NCBI RefSeq assembly: GCF_900177815.1
Contig: NZ_FXAZ01000003.1
Coordinates: forward strand, 310,001 to 374,000
Source of the DNA: Paenibacillus aquistagni
Lineage (GTDB): Bacteria > Bacillota > Bacilli > Paenibacillales > Paenibacillaceae
Reading direction: 5' to 3'
DNA: 64,000 bases
In this document: piece after piece, positions 1 to 8,554 of the stretch
How positions within the stretch are numbered: the first letter of the stretch is position 1
How the letters are laid out: each line of letters opens with the position of its first letter
The notes under the pieces: model-generated
Told to the model about the DNA's origin: nothing
Database searches by the model: none
What the model saw: the letters and a program-made list of their open reading frames with translations, nothing else
Program-made: the position numbers and the translations under genes

Positions 1-174
1 CAAAGCAGCGCCGCGGTGGATGCACAGATCCTTGAATGCATGCACTTCATCTCCTACACGAAATACGACAACACGCTCGCCCATAATGAATACTTGCTTT
101 GGCTTGTCTGTTAATTCGGAGGACAAGCAGGCGACGATCCATTCTTGCTGTAATACCGCATCGTTGACAATCAT
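1..174 (-). CDS. Rieske [2Fe-2S] oxygenase alpha-subunit-like protein, N-terminal fragment
   Basis: Only the first 58 codons lie in the window; the gene runs off the left edge. The start is an ATG at 174 preceded on the minus strand by AAAGGAG. The fragment ends in DLCIHRGAAL, the first half of a Rieske iron-sulfur motif (C-x-H followed by RGA), with the usual strand pattern (VFIMGERVVVFRVGDEVHAFKD) before it. Such domains start the alpha subunits of ring-hydroxylating oxygenases and related demethylases, where they feed electrons to a mononuclear iron site. The catalytic domain is outside the window, so the substrate cannot be read. It is divergent from a purine-type permease, which hints at heterocycle use, but that is only inference. 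Confidence 0.75.
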   Translation of the reverse strand, partial: MIVNDAVLQQEWIVACLSSELTDKPKQVFIMGERVVVFRVGDEVHAFKDLCIHRGAAL

Positions 175-341
175 TGGATGAATAATCTCCTTTTTACAGG
201 TTTGGTGAGTTCCTATAGAAATGACACTTTGTTGTTCGTCATTTCTTTCTCTATATCAATATTTTAGGTCATATGTCGCAAGTGGTCAACTCTAAATCCG
301 AACATTTAAAGTGTAACATTAAAATTTATTCGTAAAAAGGG

Positions 342-370
342 TGTACAAACAAGGAAGGAAGTCCTATAAT
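342..370 (+). promoter_or_regulatory. SigA-type promoter of the NCS2 permease
   Basis: TGTACA (342-347, 4 of 6 to TTGACA), a 17-base spacer and a perfect TATAAT (365-370). It lies about 70 bases before the permease start. Confidence 0.6.
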
Positions 371-441
371 CGACGATGTGAAAAGGTAAATGCAACGATG
401 TGTGATGGGTCAGACAACTTAGGGGGAGGCAATTCTTACTT

Positions 442-1791
442 ATGGAACAACAATCACAATCTACGGAGCTGGTCGTAGGCGTGGATGACAAGATTCATCC
501 GGTCAAGGCGTTTGTACTGGGGCTGCAGCATGTGCTTGCTATGGACTTGTACATTGCGCCGATCATTATCGCAGGAATGCTCGCATTGTCTGCTGCAGAC
601 ACGGCATTCTTTATCCAGATGTGCTTCTTCGGAGCAGGGATCGCGACATTGATACAGACTGGCTTCGGACTGAGGCTTCCTGTCGTTCAAGGCCCTTCTT
701 ATGTGCCGATCGGAGCGATTGGGGCAATCGGAGGGAAGCTCGGCATGGGAGCAATTACGGGGGCGCTTCTGCCGGGTGCATTGATTATCGCGCTGCTTGG
801 CTATCCGCTGAAGTGGTTCGCGAAGTCTGTTCATCGCTTCATACCGCCGCTCGTTGGCGGAACGGTCATTATGATCGTCGGCATCTCGCTTATGCCGGTG
901 GCCATGGGCAGCATCTATCGTGCGGAGGGTGCACTTGGCAATAATCTAATTGTGGCGCTTGTATCTGCAGGCGTACTCATTATATGCATGCTGCTTGGCA
1001 ATAAAGGCAACGGTCTTGGAACGGCCTCGCGTCTATTGTCTGTTCTAGTGGCGATTGTAGCAGGTACATTTACGGCTTCGTTCTTTGGAGGCGTGGAATT
1101 TACTGCCGTTCAGGAAGCGGATTGGTTTTCGATTCCGACGGTCTTCCCATTCGGCGCCCCTGTGTTTGACTGGGGGGCAATCTTCACAATGGTGCTCATT
1201 TACTTCATTATATTGATTGAAACAACAGGCACTTGGTTTGTTGTCTCTACCGTTACAGGCAAGGAACTGACGAATGAGCGCCTGAACCGCGCCGCTGTAG
1301 GCGAGGGGATTGGCTGCTTCACGGCAGCTTTGTTTGGCGGAACGCCGATGACAGGCTATTCCTCGAACGCAGGACTTATTGCAGTAACGGGTGTAGGCAG
1401 CCGTATTGCCATTATGGCTAGTGGCGTCATTCTAATGGCTCTTGGCCTCATGCCGAAGCTGTCTGCTTTGATCACATGCATTCCAGAGCCGGTCATCAAT
1501 GGGATCTTTGGAGTGGTCTGTGTAGCCATCTTCGTAAACGGCATGAAAGTCATTCAACTGGTGAAGCTGAATGAACGCGCGATGATGATTATTGGCGTTC
1601 CGATTCTGCTTACGATGGCGATTGTAGTGCTGCCAGCTGAAGCGCTCCAATCTGCGCCTAGCTTCGTATCCTACTTCTTCTCTTCTGGAATTACCGTGGG
1701 GGCGGTAGCTGCACTTCTATTGAATGTGTTGATTCCCAATAAAGAGAAGGCTGCAGCAGCACAGAATCAAGATCAACCGCGATCTGCTTAA
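442..1791 (+). CDS. NCS2-family nucleobase (purine/uric acid type) permease
   Basis: A 449-residue, very hydrophobic protein of the nucleobase:cation symporter-2 family, which imports xanthine, uric acid or uracil with protons or sodium. The family marks are the LGLQHVLAMD motif near residue 27, the conserved acidic ETTGTW segment near residue 260, and the NCS2 signature N-x-G-x4-T in SNAGLIAVTGVGSR near residue 307. Length is normal for the family. The ATG at 442 follows AGGGGGAGG at 12 bases. It is a single-gene unit with its own promoter and terminator and is divergent from a Rieske-type oxygenase gene. The exact base transported cannot be read from sequence; a purine is likelier than uracil. 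Confidence 0.85.
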   Translation: MEQQSQSTELVVGVDDKIHPVKAFVLGLQHVLAMDLYIAPIIIAGMLALSAADTAFFIQMCFFGAGIATLIQTGFGLRLPVVQGPSYVPIGAIGAIGGKLGMGAITGALLPGALIIALLGYPLKWFAKSVHRFIPPLVGGTVIMIVGISLMPVAMGSIYRAEGALGNNLIVALVSAGVLIICMLLGNKGNGLGTASRLLSVLVAIVAGTFTASFFGGVEFTAVQEADWFSIPTVFPFGAPVFDWGAIFTMVLIYFIILIETTGTWFVVSTVTGKELTNERLNRAAVGEGIGCFTAALFGGTPMTGYSSNAGLIAVTGVGSRIAIMASGVILMALGLMPKLSALITCIPEPVINGIFGVVCVAIFVNGMKVIQLVKLNERAMMIIGVPILLTMAIVVLPAEALQSAPSFVSYFFSSGITVGAVAALLLNVLIPNKEKAAAAQNQDQPRSA

Positions 1792-1851
1792 CATCAACAG
1801 GTTTTTCCCATGCCTCGCAAGAGGCAAGGTTTCTTGAATAACTCTCCTCTT

Positions 1852-1882
1852 GGGTGGTGCTTATGGCACCGCCCTTTTTTTA
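1852..1882 (+). terminator. Rho-independent terminator after the NCS2 permease
   Basis: GGGTGGTGC, loop TTAT, GCACCGCCC (one G-U pair), then seven or more T. The rest of 1883-2120 holds only a weak promoter candidate. Confidence 0.85.
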
Positions 1883-2006
1883 CGACAGTAGAATGTATAA
1901 GCTGCGTCATAGATGAATCCCGCATTCTATTTGGCGATAATATGTTCCTCTAATTACGGCTGCTTGTTATTAAAAGAGCTTCCACTTTGACAGCTGTTTC
2001 CTGACA

Positions 2007-2036
2007 TTGACGCAACACGGTAACGGAGTCTTTATA
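2007..2036 (+). promoter_or_regulatory. Possible promoter of the GNAT gene
   Basis: TTGACG (2007-2012), an 18-base spacer and TTTATA (2031-2036). The match is fair; another TTGACA at 1987-1992 has no good -10 partner. Confidence 0.35.
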
Positions 2037-2120
2037 TAGAAGAATAGTTTCCCTTCCGACTAGTCCGATCATCCTTTACGCTGGGAAGAGACGTATAGAA
2101 AGAAAGGGGAGGAAATACAC

Positions 2121-2678
2121 GTGTCTTTATCTTTATCCCATCCCGTAAGGCTTCGTCCGATGTCCTTGGACGATCTGGAGTTTGTAAGCCGACTGGAGTG
2201 TGATCCTGAGCAATGGCCCTTTGAGGAGTCTGTCGCCCCCTGTGCTGAAGCGGTTTATGATAAGTATAGGCAAGAGCTCAATGAGCAAGAGCAGAGGGAG
2301 CATTATAACGATATCGTAGAGATTGAAGAGCAGGGAGAATGGCGCTCCATTGGCATGATGCAGATCTGGAGCTATGTGGCTCATCGCAAGAGCTGGGAGC
2401 TTGGCTATGCTTTAGCCTCGCCGTATGAAGGAAAAGGGTACGCCACGCATGCCTTGCATCAGATGCTGCAATTTGCCTTTGAGGAGCTTCGTGCTCACAA
2501 AGTCGTCGCGATGTGCCATGAGGACAATATACGCTCGATCCAACTCTTGGAGCGAGTCGGCATGAGGCGGGAAGGCATTTTTAAGGAAGAGCTCAATTGG
2601 CGGGGGCAGTGGAAGGATCAATACTTTTACGCGATCTTGGAGCATGAATATAAGCGACCAATAGATCCGCAGTCGTAA
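2121..2678 (+). CDS. GNAT-family N-acetyltransferase (RimJ/RimL type)
   Basis: A 185-residue GNAT protein of the Acetyltransf_3 (RimJ-like) kind, which moves an acetyl group from acetyl-CoA to an amine. It has the N-terminal RLRPMSLDDLEFV strand-helix, the ELGYALASPYEGKGYATHAL segment with the acetyl-CoA-binding Q/R-x-x-G-x-G/A-type loop (here YEGKGYA), and the C-terminal ARSIQLLERVGMRREG-like segment (NIRSIQLLERVGMRREG) near residue 140. The start is a GTG at 2121, chosen because AAAGGGGAGG sits just upstream. The acceptor is unknown: members acetylate ribosomal proteins, aminoglycosides or small amines. It stands alone between a permease and an ASCH gene. Confidence 0.8.
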   Translation: MSLSLSHPVRLRPMSLDDLEFVSRLECDPEQWPFEESVAPCAEAVYDKYRQELNEQEQREHYNDIVEIEEQGEWRSIGMMQIWSYVAHRKSWELGYALASPYEGKGYATHALHQMLQFAFEELRAHKVVAMCHEDNIRSIQLLERVGMRREGIFKEELNWRGQWKDQYFYAILEHEYKRPIDPQS

Positions 2679-2824
2679 TGGCGCATATAAGCACATAGCT
2701 CATAGCTTGGCATTTTTAGCAGTAACGATGCTGTCTACAGCCTGATGGATAGGAATCGAAGTGGATTGGATAGCACGCTGTGCATGTTACACATGAGAAA
2801 ACAAATCGAGAGGAGAGTATAAGT

Positions 2825-3286
2825 TTGACTGAACAAGAACTATGGAAAGCTTATCTTAGCATGCTGCCCGAGGAGCTCGCATCAACGCTCCATTACACCG
2901 CTTGGCATTTTTGCGATAACGAAGCGGACGCGAATGAACTGGCTGAACTGGTTCTGGCTGGTGTCAAAAGGGGGACGGCATCAAGCCTGTGGACCTATGA
3001 CATAACGGGCGATCCCGTTCCTGTAGTCGGCGAACGGTCTGTGATCCTGGATTGGAGCGGGAATGCGAAGTGCGTCATTCAAACGACGCATATGGATATC
3101 GTGCCTTATGGAGAAGTAACAGAGGCGTTTGCAGCGATCGAAGGGGAAGGAGACAAGAGCTTGGCTTATTGGAGAGCTGCGCATGAAGCTTTCTTTACCC
3201 GGGAATGTGAGCGTCTAGGACTTATTTTTGATGAATCCATGCCCGTTATTTGTGAGCAGTTTGAAGTGGTGTATAAGCCCCTTTGA
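2825..3286 (+). CDS. ASCH-domain protein
   Basis: A 153-residue protein with an ASCH domain, a small PUA-like beta barrel thought to bind RNA or nucleotides; one relative is an N4-acetylcytidine amidohydrolase. The domain shows KRGTASSLW, the GERSVILDWSGNAKCVIQTT strands and the C-terminal W-x2-A-x3-F-x2-E pattern ending in FEVVYKPL. The start is taken as TTG 2825 because AGGAG at 2811-2815 is nine bases upstream; an earlier in-frame ATG at 2780 has no ribosome binding site. Its function in the cell is unknown. Confidence 0.75.
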   Translation: MTEQELWKAYLSMLPEELASTLHYTAWHFCDNEADANELAELVLAGVKRGTASSLWTYDITGDPVPVVGERSVILDWSGNAKCVIQTTHMDIVPYGEVTEAFAAIEGEGDKSLAYWRAAHEAFFTRECERLGLIFDESMPVICEQFEVVYKPL

Positions 3287-3311
3287 GCATACCGCGGTTC
3301 ATAACAATGAC

Positions 3312-3420
3312 AAACAGCGATGGTGATGGTGAATAGAGGTTATCTCGGAGCTGCTTCTTTAATAGAAGTGCTTCGTTGGATTGCGGCCTCTTTCCAAGCA
3401 TACCTATCGCTGTTTTTAAT
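3312..3420 (+). other. Possible structured transcript closed by a 10-bp stem
   Basis: AAACAGCGAT (3312-3321) pairs perfectly with ATCGCTGTTT (3406-3415) across about 85 bases, and the 3' arm runs into a T stretch. This is the layout of a small RNA with a terminal closing stem, but nothing shows it is expressed. It lies in the gene-free stretch 3287-3599. Confidence 0.25.
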
Positions 3421-3470
3421 CCTAACCACACTTTATAAGTGCTGGTCTTTGATTCTCATCCATTCTATAT

Positions 3471-3506
3471 TGATGATAAAAGCAGCCTCTTATTGAGGCC
3501 GCTCTT
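3471..3506 (-). terminator. Terminator between convergent ASCH and MFS genes
   Basis: AGCAGCCTC (3481) and GAGGCCGCT form a stem with one mismatch. Read on the minus strand it ends in TTTTATC, which suits the MFS gene ending at 3600; on the plus strand it ends in CTTCTTTTA, so it may work both ways. Confidence 0.6.
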
Positions 3507-3599
3507 CTTTTATAACGCTGATAGCTGTGCTATTGCTATTTAGCAACGTGACATCGTTTTCTGTATCCCAGCTGACCTGTTCCTCATGCTGCTTCAGAT

Positions 3600-4856
3600 T
3601 CATGCTTGATTCGTCCACGCACGAACCTTCGTATCCGTTGGCAGGGCCAGGGTCAACAGCCCAAAGATCGGCAGGAACCCTGCAGCGATCATGACATCAT
3701 GGATGCCAAAGGTATCAATGAAGTTGCCGAGCATGAGGCTGCCGATGCCGCCCATGCCGAAGGCGAGCCCTGTGATGAGGCCAGACACCGTGCCGATGCT
3801 GCCGGGATGAAGCAGTTGTGCATAGATGACGGCAGTGGAGAAGCTCGACATCAGAACAAAGCCTGTCAGGATCAAGACGATCGCGGCTCCGATCAACGGC
3901 AGATACGGGAGCGCTAGTGCAAAAGGAATGGCGCCAAGCAGTGATGCCACGATGAGATTGCGCCGTCCGAAGCGGTCTGCGAGCGGTCCGCCGAAGAAGG
4001 TTCCGGCAGCTCCCGCGCCAAGGAACAAGAAAATATAGATTTGGGCCTGATCGATGGTGAGATGATAGGCCTCGATCAAGTAGAAGGCGTAGTAGGTGCC
4101 GATGGCCGACACATACCAGGAACGAATCGTTACGACCAGCACGAGAATCGCGGTGGCCCACATGACCTTCTTCTTGAAGACGGGATTAATCGTGCCGCTC
4201 GTACGCTTCGTGAACGCATATCCCTGCTTCAAGGTCGTTCCGTACCACTTGGCAATGAAGCTCTGAACGGCAATCCCTGCGGCAGCAACGACTGTGAATC
4301 CGAGCGCGCCAATTTGTCCAAAGGGAATGAAGATCCACTTGGTCAGCAAGGGAGCCAGTGATTGGCCTGCATTGCCTCCAACCTGAAAGATGGATTGGGC
4401 AAGTCCCTTTCTCGATCCAGCTGCCATATGGGCAACGCGCGAGCCCTCCGGATGGAAGGCGGCGGAGCCAAGGCCGACGAAGATGACCGAAACAAGCACC
4501 ATCACATAGTTCGGCGCAAATGCGAGCAGCAGCATGCCGGTGAAGGTAAAGCACATGCCGAGCGGTAGCAGGAGGGGTGTTGGGCGCTTATCCGAGAACA
4601 AGCCCACTACTGGCTGCAGAATCGATGCGGTAAAGTTAATGGCAAAGGAAATCCAGCCAATCTGCGCGTAGGAAAGGTTCATGGTTTCTTTAAGAATAGG
4701 GAAGATCGCGACGATGACAGACTGAATGGAATCGTTGAATAAATGAACAAAGCTAATGGCTAGCAAGATGCGGTATACGGTGTTTGAGCTTGGCTGTGAA
4801 GCTGTCTGCTGTAATCCGTGACCGCTCTTTGCTGCAGCAGCAGGCGGTTCAGCCAT
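3600..4856 (-). CDS. MFS efflux pump, fosmidomycin-resistance (Fsr) type
   Basis: A 418-residue major facilitator protein close to the fosmidomycin-resistance group. Typical family text is seen: HLFNDSIQSVIVAIFPILKE in the first membrane helix, QIGWISFAINFTASILQPVVGLFSDKRP with the MFS loop 2-3 motif, and GLGSAAFHPEGSRVA. About twelve hydrophobic segments are visible. The start ATG 4856 follows AGAGGGGA at about 9 bases; the 50 codons further upstream are non-hydrophobic and have no ribosome site. It is convergent with the ASCH gene and followed by a terminator. The real substrate is unknown; family members export fosmidomycin, sugars or other small molecules. Confidence 0.8.
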   Translation of the reverse strand: MAEPPAAAAKSGHGLQQTASQPSSNTVYRILLAISFVHLFNDSIQSVIVAIFPILKETMNLSYAQIGWISFAINFTASILQPVVGLFSDKRPTPLLLPLGMCFTFTGMLLLAFAPNYVMVLVSVIFVGLGSAAFHPEGSRVAHMAAGSRKGLAQSIFQVGGNAGQSLAPLLTKWIFIPFGQIGALGFTVVAAAGIAVQSFIAKWYGTTLKQGYAFTKRTSGTINPVFKKKVMWATAILVLVVTIRSWYVSAIGTYYAFYLIEAYHLTIDQAQIYIFLFLGAGAAGTFFGGPLADRFGRRNLIVASLLGAIPFALALPYLPLIGAAIVLILTGFVLMSSFSTAVIYAQLLHPGSIGTVSGLITGLAFGMGGIGSLMLGNFIDTFGIHDVMIAAGFLPIFGLLTLALPTDTKVRAWTNQA

Positions 4857-5032
4857 ATGAAGTTGTCCCCTCTCTGATATGAAATCACGTACACATGAAG
4901 ATGAGAGTAAACATATAGAATTCTGCTTCAACAAGCAATGCTTAAAAAAGCCCAATTCACAACGAAAACCATAATCGGTCTCGCGCGAACTGGGCCGTTC
5001 TTCCAATGTCGCAGAAGTTGATGATCAAGAGG

Positions 5033-6418
5033 CTAGAACAATAGATGAGCAATGCCAATGATGATTGGCAGTGTAATCACCGTACGCAGCAGGAAGATCA
5101 GAATCAGATCCTTCATCGAGATCGGCAGCTTCGAGCCAAGCAGGAGCCCGCCGACTTCTGACATATAGATTAATTGGGTGACGGACAAGGCTGCAACAAT
5201 AAAGCGAGTCATCTCGCTTTCGATCCCTGCTGCAAGCACCGTAGGCAGGAACATATCCGCAAAGCCGACCATAATCGTCTCTGATGCAGCAGCCGCTTCC
5301 GGGACGCCTAAGCCTGCAAGAATGGGATAGAAGGGCTTGCCAATCCACTCGAAGATTGGAGTATGCGTAGCAACAGCCACGGCACCTGTGCCGATGGCCA
5401 TGACGACAGGAATAACGCCAATCCACAAGTCGAGCGTATTTTTAAGTCCATTGCGGACAAAGCTTGCAACCCCTTCGTGGGCCTTTGCTTTGTTCATCGC
5501 TTGATGGAGCCCATAACGCCAAGTGGACCAGCCCTCAGGAACGACCTCCTCCGCACTGGCAGCGACACCTTCCTCATACGAATCCGGCTTCCACGAGAGT
5601 GGAGGGATGCGCGGCATGATGACAGCCGCTACGAGCCCGGCAAAGGTCACCGTTGCGTAGAAGGGCAAGAAGAGATGTCCTAACTTCACATTCGACAGCA
5701 CAATGAAGCTGAAGGTGATGGAGACGGCTGTGAATGTTGTTCCAATCACGGCTGCCTCGCGCTTCGTATAATAGCCTTGCTCATACTGCTTGCTCGTCAT
5801 CATGACCCCAATCGTGCCGTCTCCTAGCCATGACGCCATGCAGTTGATAGAGGATCTCCCTGGCAGTGTGAATAAAGGGCGCATGATTCTTGTCATGAGC
5901 ATGCCTGCAAATTCCAAAAGGCCGAAGTCAACCAACAAGGGCAGCAGGAGCCCTGCTAGTAAGAAGACGACAAACAATCCTGGCAGCAGGCTTGTGAGCA
6001 GCATGCCGCCTGTATCCTCTGACCAGACCCACTCAGGTCCAATTTGAAAATACGTGCCTATCACAAAGACCAACCCAATCGTACGAACCATGTACCAAAA
6101 GAAGGTGACCTGAAAGAGAGCCCGCCATAGATGGGATTCCTCCAGACGCTTAGGCTTCATGAATTGTGCGATCGTTGATCCTAACCAAGCCAGTGTAATG
6201 ATGAGTAAGGCTGCTGTTGGGAGCAGATTGGCAAGAGACTGCTGAATCAGCTTGGCGAATAACGCAATCGGGACGGTCATCTCGCCATTCCAAGGGATTG
6301 GAACGACAAATAGAATGAGTCCTACCAGCGATGGTATAAGAAATGACAACACGCCCTGCAAAGTAACGGGATTCGGTCTCGAAGGCGTGGAATCAGGAGT
6401 GTTATGCTTGGAAGTCAT
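5033..6418 (-). CDS. YjiH-family (nucleoside-recognition Gate domain) membrane protein
   Basis: A 461-residue membrane protein of the YjiH family. It has a conserved Gate-domain core (GRSSINCMASWLGDGTIGVMMTSKQYEQGYYTKREAAVIGTTF), a cytoplasmic linker near residues 270-310, and a second Gate-like half (GVPEAAAASETIMVGFADMFLPTVLAAGI). Related Gate-domain proteins include spore maturation proteins and nucleoside transporters. No substrate is known. The ATG at 6418 is preceded by GAGGAG. It points the same way as the MFS gene but 176 bases separate them, so they may be separate units. Confidence 0.75.
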   Translation of the reverse strand: MTSKHNTPDSTPSRPNPVTLQGVLSFLIPSLVGLILFVVPIPWNGEMTVPIALFAKLIQQSLANLLPTAALLIITLAWLGSTIAQFMKPKRLEESHLWRALFQVTFFWYMVRTIGLVFVIGTYFQIGPEWVWSEDTGGMLLTSLLPGLFVVFLLAGLLLPLLVDFGLLEFAGMLMTRIMRPLFTLPGRSSINCMASWLGDGTIGVMMTSKQYEQGYYTKREAAVIGTTFTAVSITFSFIVLSNVKLGHLFLPFYATVTFAGLVAAVIMPRIPPLSWKPDSYEEGVAASAEEVVPEGWSTWRYGLHQAMNKAKAHEGVASFVRNGLKNTLDLWIGVIPVVMAIGTGAVAVATHTPIFEWIGKPFYPILAGLGVPEAAAASETIMVGFADMFLPTVLAAGIESEMTRFIVAALSVTQLIYMSEVGGLLLGSKLPISMKDLILIFLLRTVITLPIIIGIAHLLF

Positions 6419-6666
6419 GAATCGAATTGCTCCTCATTCGTTAAGTAGTATATTTATGCAACATGGACAACTTTATACGAAAATGAATCAAATTCCAAGG
6501 CATTCGACGCAATCCTTAGTTGGAAAATAATTGCTATTCAGAAGGCATGTAAGTGCCCCTCCAATACCTTGTTTTTAATGTTCGGATTTATCGTGTGTAT
6601 TCCTTAAAATATATCCATATATAATTATAAAGAAAGAAAAATTACGAACAATTGGTCATTAAACTA

Positions 6667-6695
6667 TTGACTCGTTCGCTAATATGCCATAGAAT
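6667..6695 (+). promoter_or_regulatory. SigA-type promoter of the purine-riboswitch transcript
   Basis: TTGACT (6667-6672), exactly 17 bases, then TAGAAT (6690-6695). It would start RNA near 6702, about 50 bases before the riboswitch. The rest of 6419-6666 is AT-rich with no other recognised feature. Confidence 0.65.
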
Positions 6696-6749
6696 GAAAT
6701 TGCTGCTTGAAGCAGCCATTCATCGACACTTCATCATCCATATCGATAT

Positions 6750-6822
6750 CTTGTTCGTATATCCCTGATAATAGGGTTCAGGGGTCTCTACGAGGAACCG
6801 TAAATTCCTGGCTACGAACGAG
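6750..6822 (+). promoter_or_regulatory. Purine riboswitch aptamer with unusual binding-pocket bases
   Basis: The three-stem purine aptamer can be folded by hand. P1 pairs 6750-6759 with 6813-6822. P2 is CCCTGA (6763-6768) with TCAGGG (6778-6783). P3 is AGGAA (6793-6797) with TTCCT (6805-6809). Loop L3 is the conserved CCGTAAA, and L2 keeps G bases able to kiss its CC. J2/3 reads GTCTCTAC, where the usual RNA has GUUUCUAC (U48 to C in xpt numbering). J3/1 reads GGCT, so the ligand-pairing base is C74 (guanine or xanthine type, not adenine) while A73 is replaced by G. J1/2 is one base shorter than usual. These changes suggest a variant class. Confidence 0.8.
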
Positions 6823-6875
6823 TGACTCTCCGTACCTATCAAGGGGAGCATTCGTTCATAGCCAGGAATTTTTTT
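6803..6875 (+). terminator. Riboswitch-controlled terminator
   Basis: A 19-bp stem (6803-6821 with 6852-6870, one C-A mismatch) followed by seven T. Its 5' arm is made of the aptamer's P3 3' strand, J3/1 and P1 3' strand. Aptamer and terminator therefore exclude each other, and ligand binding should prevent termination (ON switch, as known for the adenine pbuE type). Confidence 0.8.
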
Positions 6876-6923
6876 GTGTTTGTTTTCAGATCTTATAATG
6901 GTCATTCATCAAGGAGGAAGCTC

Positions 6924-8363
6924 ATGAGTAAGTATGATGTTATCGTTGTAGGTGCAGGTCCAGCAGGTATCTTTACATGTTACGAATTAACGTTGAAGGC
7001 TCCAGAGCTCAAGGTTGCCCTAATCGATAAAGGTCATGATATCTATAGAAGAAGCTGCCCCATTCTCGAAGAAAAGATTCAGAAATGCCCGCCCGCGATC
7101 GGCCGCAAAGAGTTTGCAGGCTGTGTGCCGGCATGCTCGATTACGAACGGCTTTGGGGGAGCCGGGGCTTATAGTGACGGCAAGTTCAATATTACAACGG
7201 AGTTTGGCGGCTGGCTGACCGATTATTTATCGGGTACAGAAGTGCTGAACTTGATTAAGTATGTAGATGACATTAATCTTAAGCACGGTGCAACGCCAGC
7301 AATCACAGACCCGACAACAGAGACGGTTCGCCACATCGAGCAGCAAGGCTACGCGGCTGGCTTAAAGCTGCTTCGCGCACAAGTTCGTCATCTTGGAACG
7401 GAGCAGAATCTAGAGATATTGAAGTCTATATATGAATATCTGGTCCCTCGAGTCGATATGATGTACAAGACAGAAGTAGCGGACATGATCACCGAGAAGC
7501 AGGATGGCAAGCATGTGATCAAGGGAGTCGAGCTGAAGAACGGTGAACAGCTTGAAGCCGATCAGGTTGTTATTGTTCCAGGCCGTGACGGGTCTGCTTG
7601 GCTGACGGAGATCTTGAAGAAGCGCCGCATCAAGATGGTCAACAATCAAGTTGATATTGGTGTGCGCGTCGAGACAAGCGATATTGTCATGCGTGAGATC
7701 AACACCCACTTATATGAAGGGAAATTTATCTTCAATACATCAGTGGGCACCCAGGTGCGGACCTTCTGCAGCAACCCATCTGGCCATGTTGTCGTAGAGA
7801 ACCATAGTGGTATTATGTGCGCGAATGGACATTCCTATAAGGATCCGAAGCTCGGTTCACCAAATACGAACTTTGCCCTGCTCGTATCTCATAAGTTTAC
7901 AGAGCCGTTCGACAAGCCGAATGAGTATGCTCGTGAGATCTGCAAGCGTGCGAATGACCTCTCTGGGGGAGGCATTATCGTGCAGAAGTATGGAGACATT
8001 CTTCGCGGCCGCCGATCGACTGATAATCGGATTAAAGAAGGATTCCTTGAGCCAACGCTTCGTGAGGCGGTTCCGGGGGATCTGGGGCTCGTGCTTCCTT
8101 ATAACACGATGAAGAGCTTGATTGAGATGATCGAGGCCTTGGAAAAGGTAACGCCGGGAATTGCCTCGGAGCATACACTCTTCTATGGTGTGGAAGCGAA
8201 GTTCTATTCCGCTCGCCCGAAGCTTGATACGAAGCTTGAATCCGAGATTGAAGGGCTGTACTGCGGTGGGGACGGTGCCGGTATTACGCGCGGGCTGGCG
8301 CAAGCGGGAGCAGCAGGTGTTCATATTGCCCGCAGCATCGTAATGAAGCGTGCAGCAAACTAA
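6924..8363 (+). CDS. FAD-dependent dehydrogenase (COG2509-like) under purine riboswitch control
   Basis: A 479-residue flavoprotein. It opens with a Rossmann FAD-binding motif, VIVVGAGPAGIFTCYEL (G-x-G-x-x-G), has a possible cysteine-rich region (RRSCPILEEKIQKCPPA, then CVPACSITNGFGGAGAYSDGKF near residue 70), and ends with LYCGGDGAGITRGLAQAGAAG, the second FAD contact. Family members are described only as uncharacterised FAD-dependent dehydrogenases. The ATG at 6924 follows AAGGAGG; an upstream in-frame codon at 6822 lies inside the riboswitch. Control by a purine aptamer suggests work on a purine or its breakdown product, but the substrate is not known. Monocistronic, with a terminator after it. 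Confidence 0.8.
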   Translation: MSKYDVIVVGAGPAGIFTCYELTLKAPELKVALIDKGHDIYRRSCPILEEKIQKCPPAIGRKEFAGCVPACSITNGFGGAGAYSDGKFNITTEFGGWLTDYLSGTEVLNLIKYVDDINLKHGATPAITDPTTETVRHIEQQGYAAGLKLLRAQVRHLGTEQNLEILKSIYEYLVPRVDMMYKTEVADMITEKQDGKHVIKGVELKNGEQLEADQVVIVPGRDGSAWLTEILKKRRIKMVNNQVDIGVRVETSDIVMREINTHLYEGKFIFNTSVGTQVRTFCSNPSGHVVVENHSGIMCANGHSYKDPKLGSPNTNFALLVSHKFTEPFDKPNEYAREICKRANDLSGGGIIVQKYGDILRGRRSTDNRIKEGFLEPTLREAVPGDLGLVLPYNTMKSLIEMIEALEKVTPGIASEHTLFYGVEAKFYSARPKLDTKLESEIEGLYCGGDGAGITRGLAQAGAAGVHIARSIVMKRAAN

Positions 8364-8435
8364 AGATTCATATGGAGGCCTATCATAATAGGTAAGAGAG
8401 CATACAAGCGCTCATCCATTAGACCATACATGAAG

Positions 8436-8488
8436 ACAGACCTTCTGCCGGCAGCTATATCTGCAAGACAGGAAGGTCTGTTTTTTTA
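8436..8488 (+). terminator. Terminator after the FAD dehydrogenase
   Basis: ACAGACCTTC (8436-8445) pairs with GAAGGTCTGT (8472-8481), followed by a run of T. Confidence 0.85.
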
Positions 8489-8554
8489 ATGATTCTATGA
8501 GATGGATATGAACATGTACGGAGGCTTGATTGGTTCGTTTCTAACATGCTTTCT

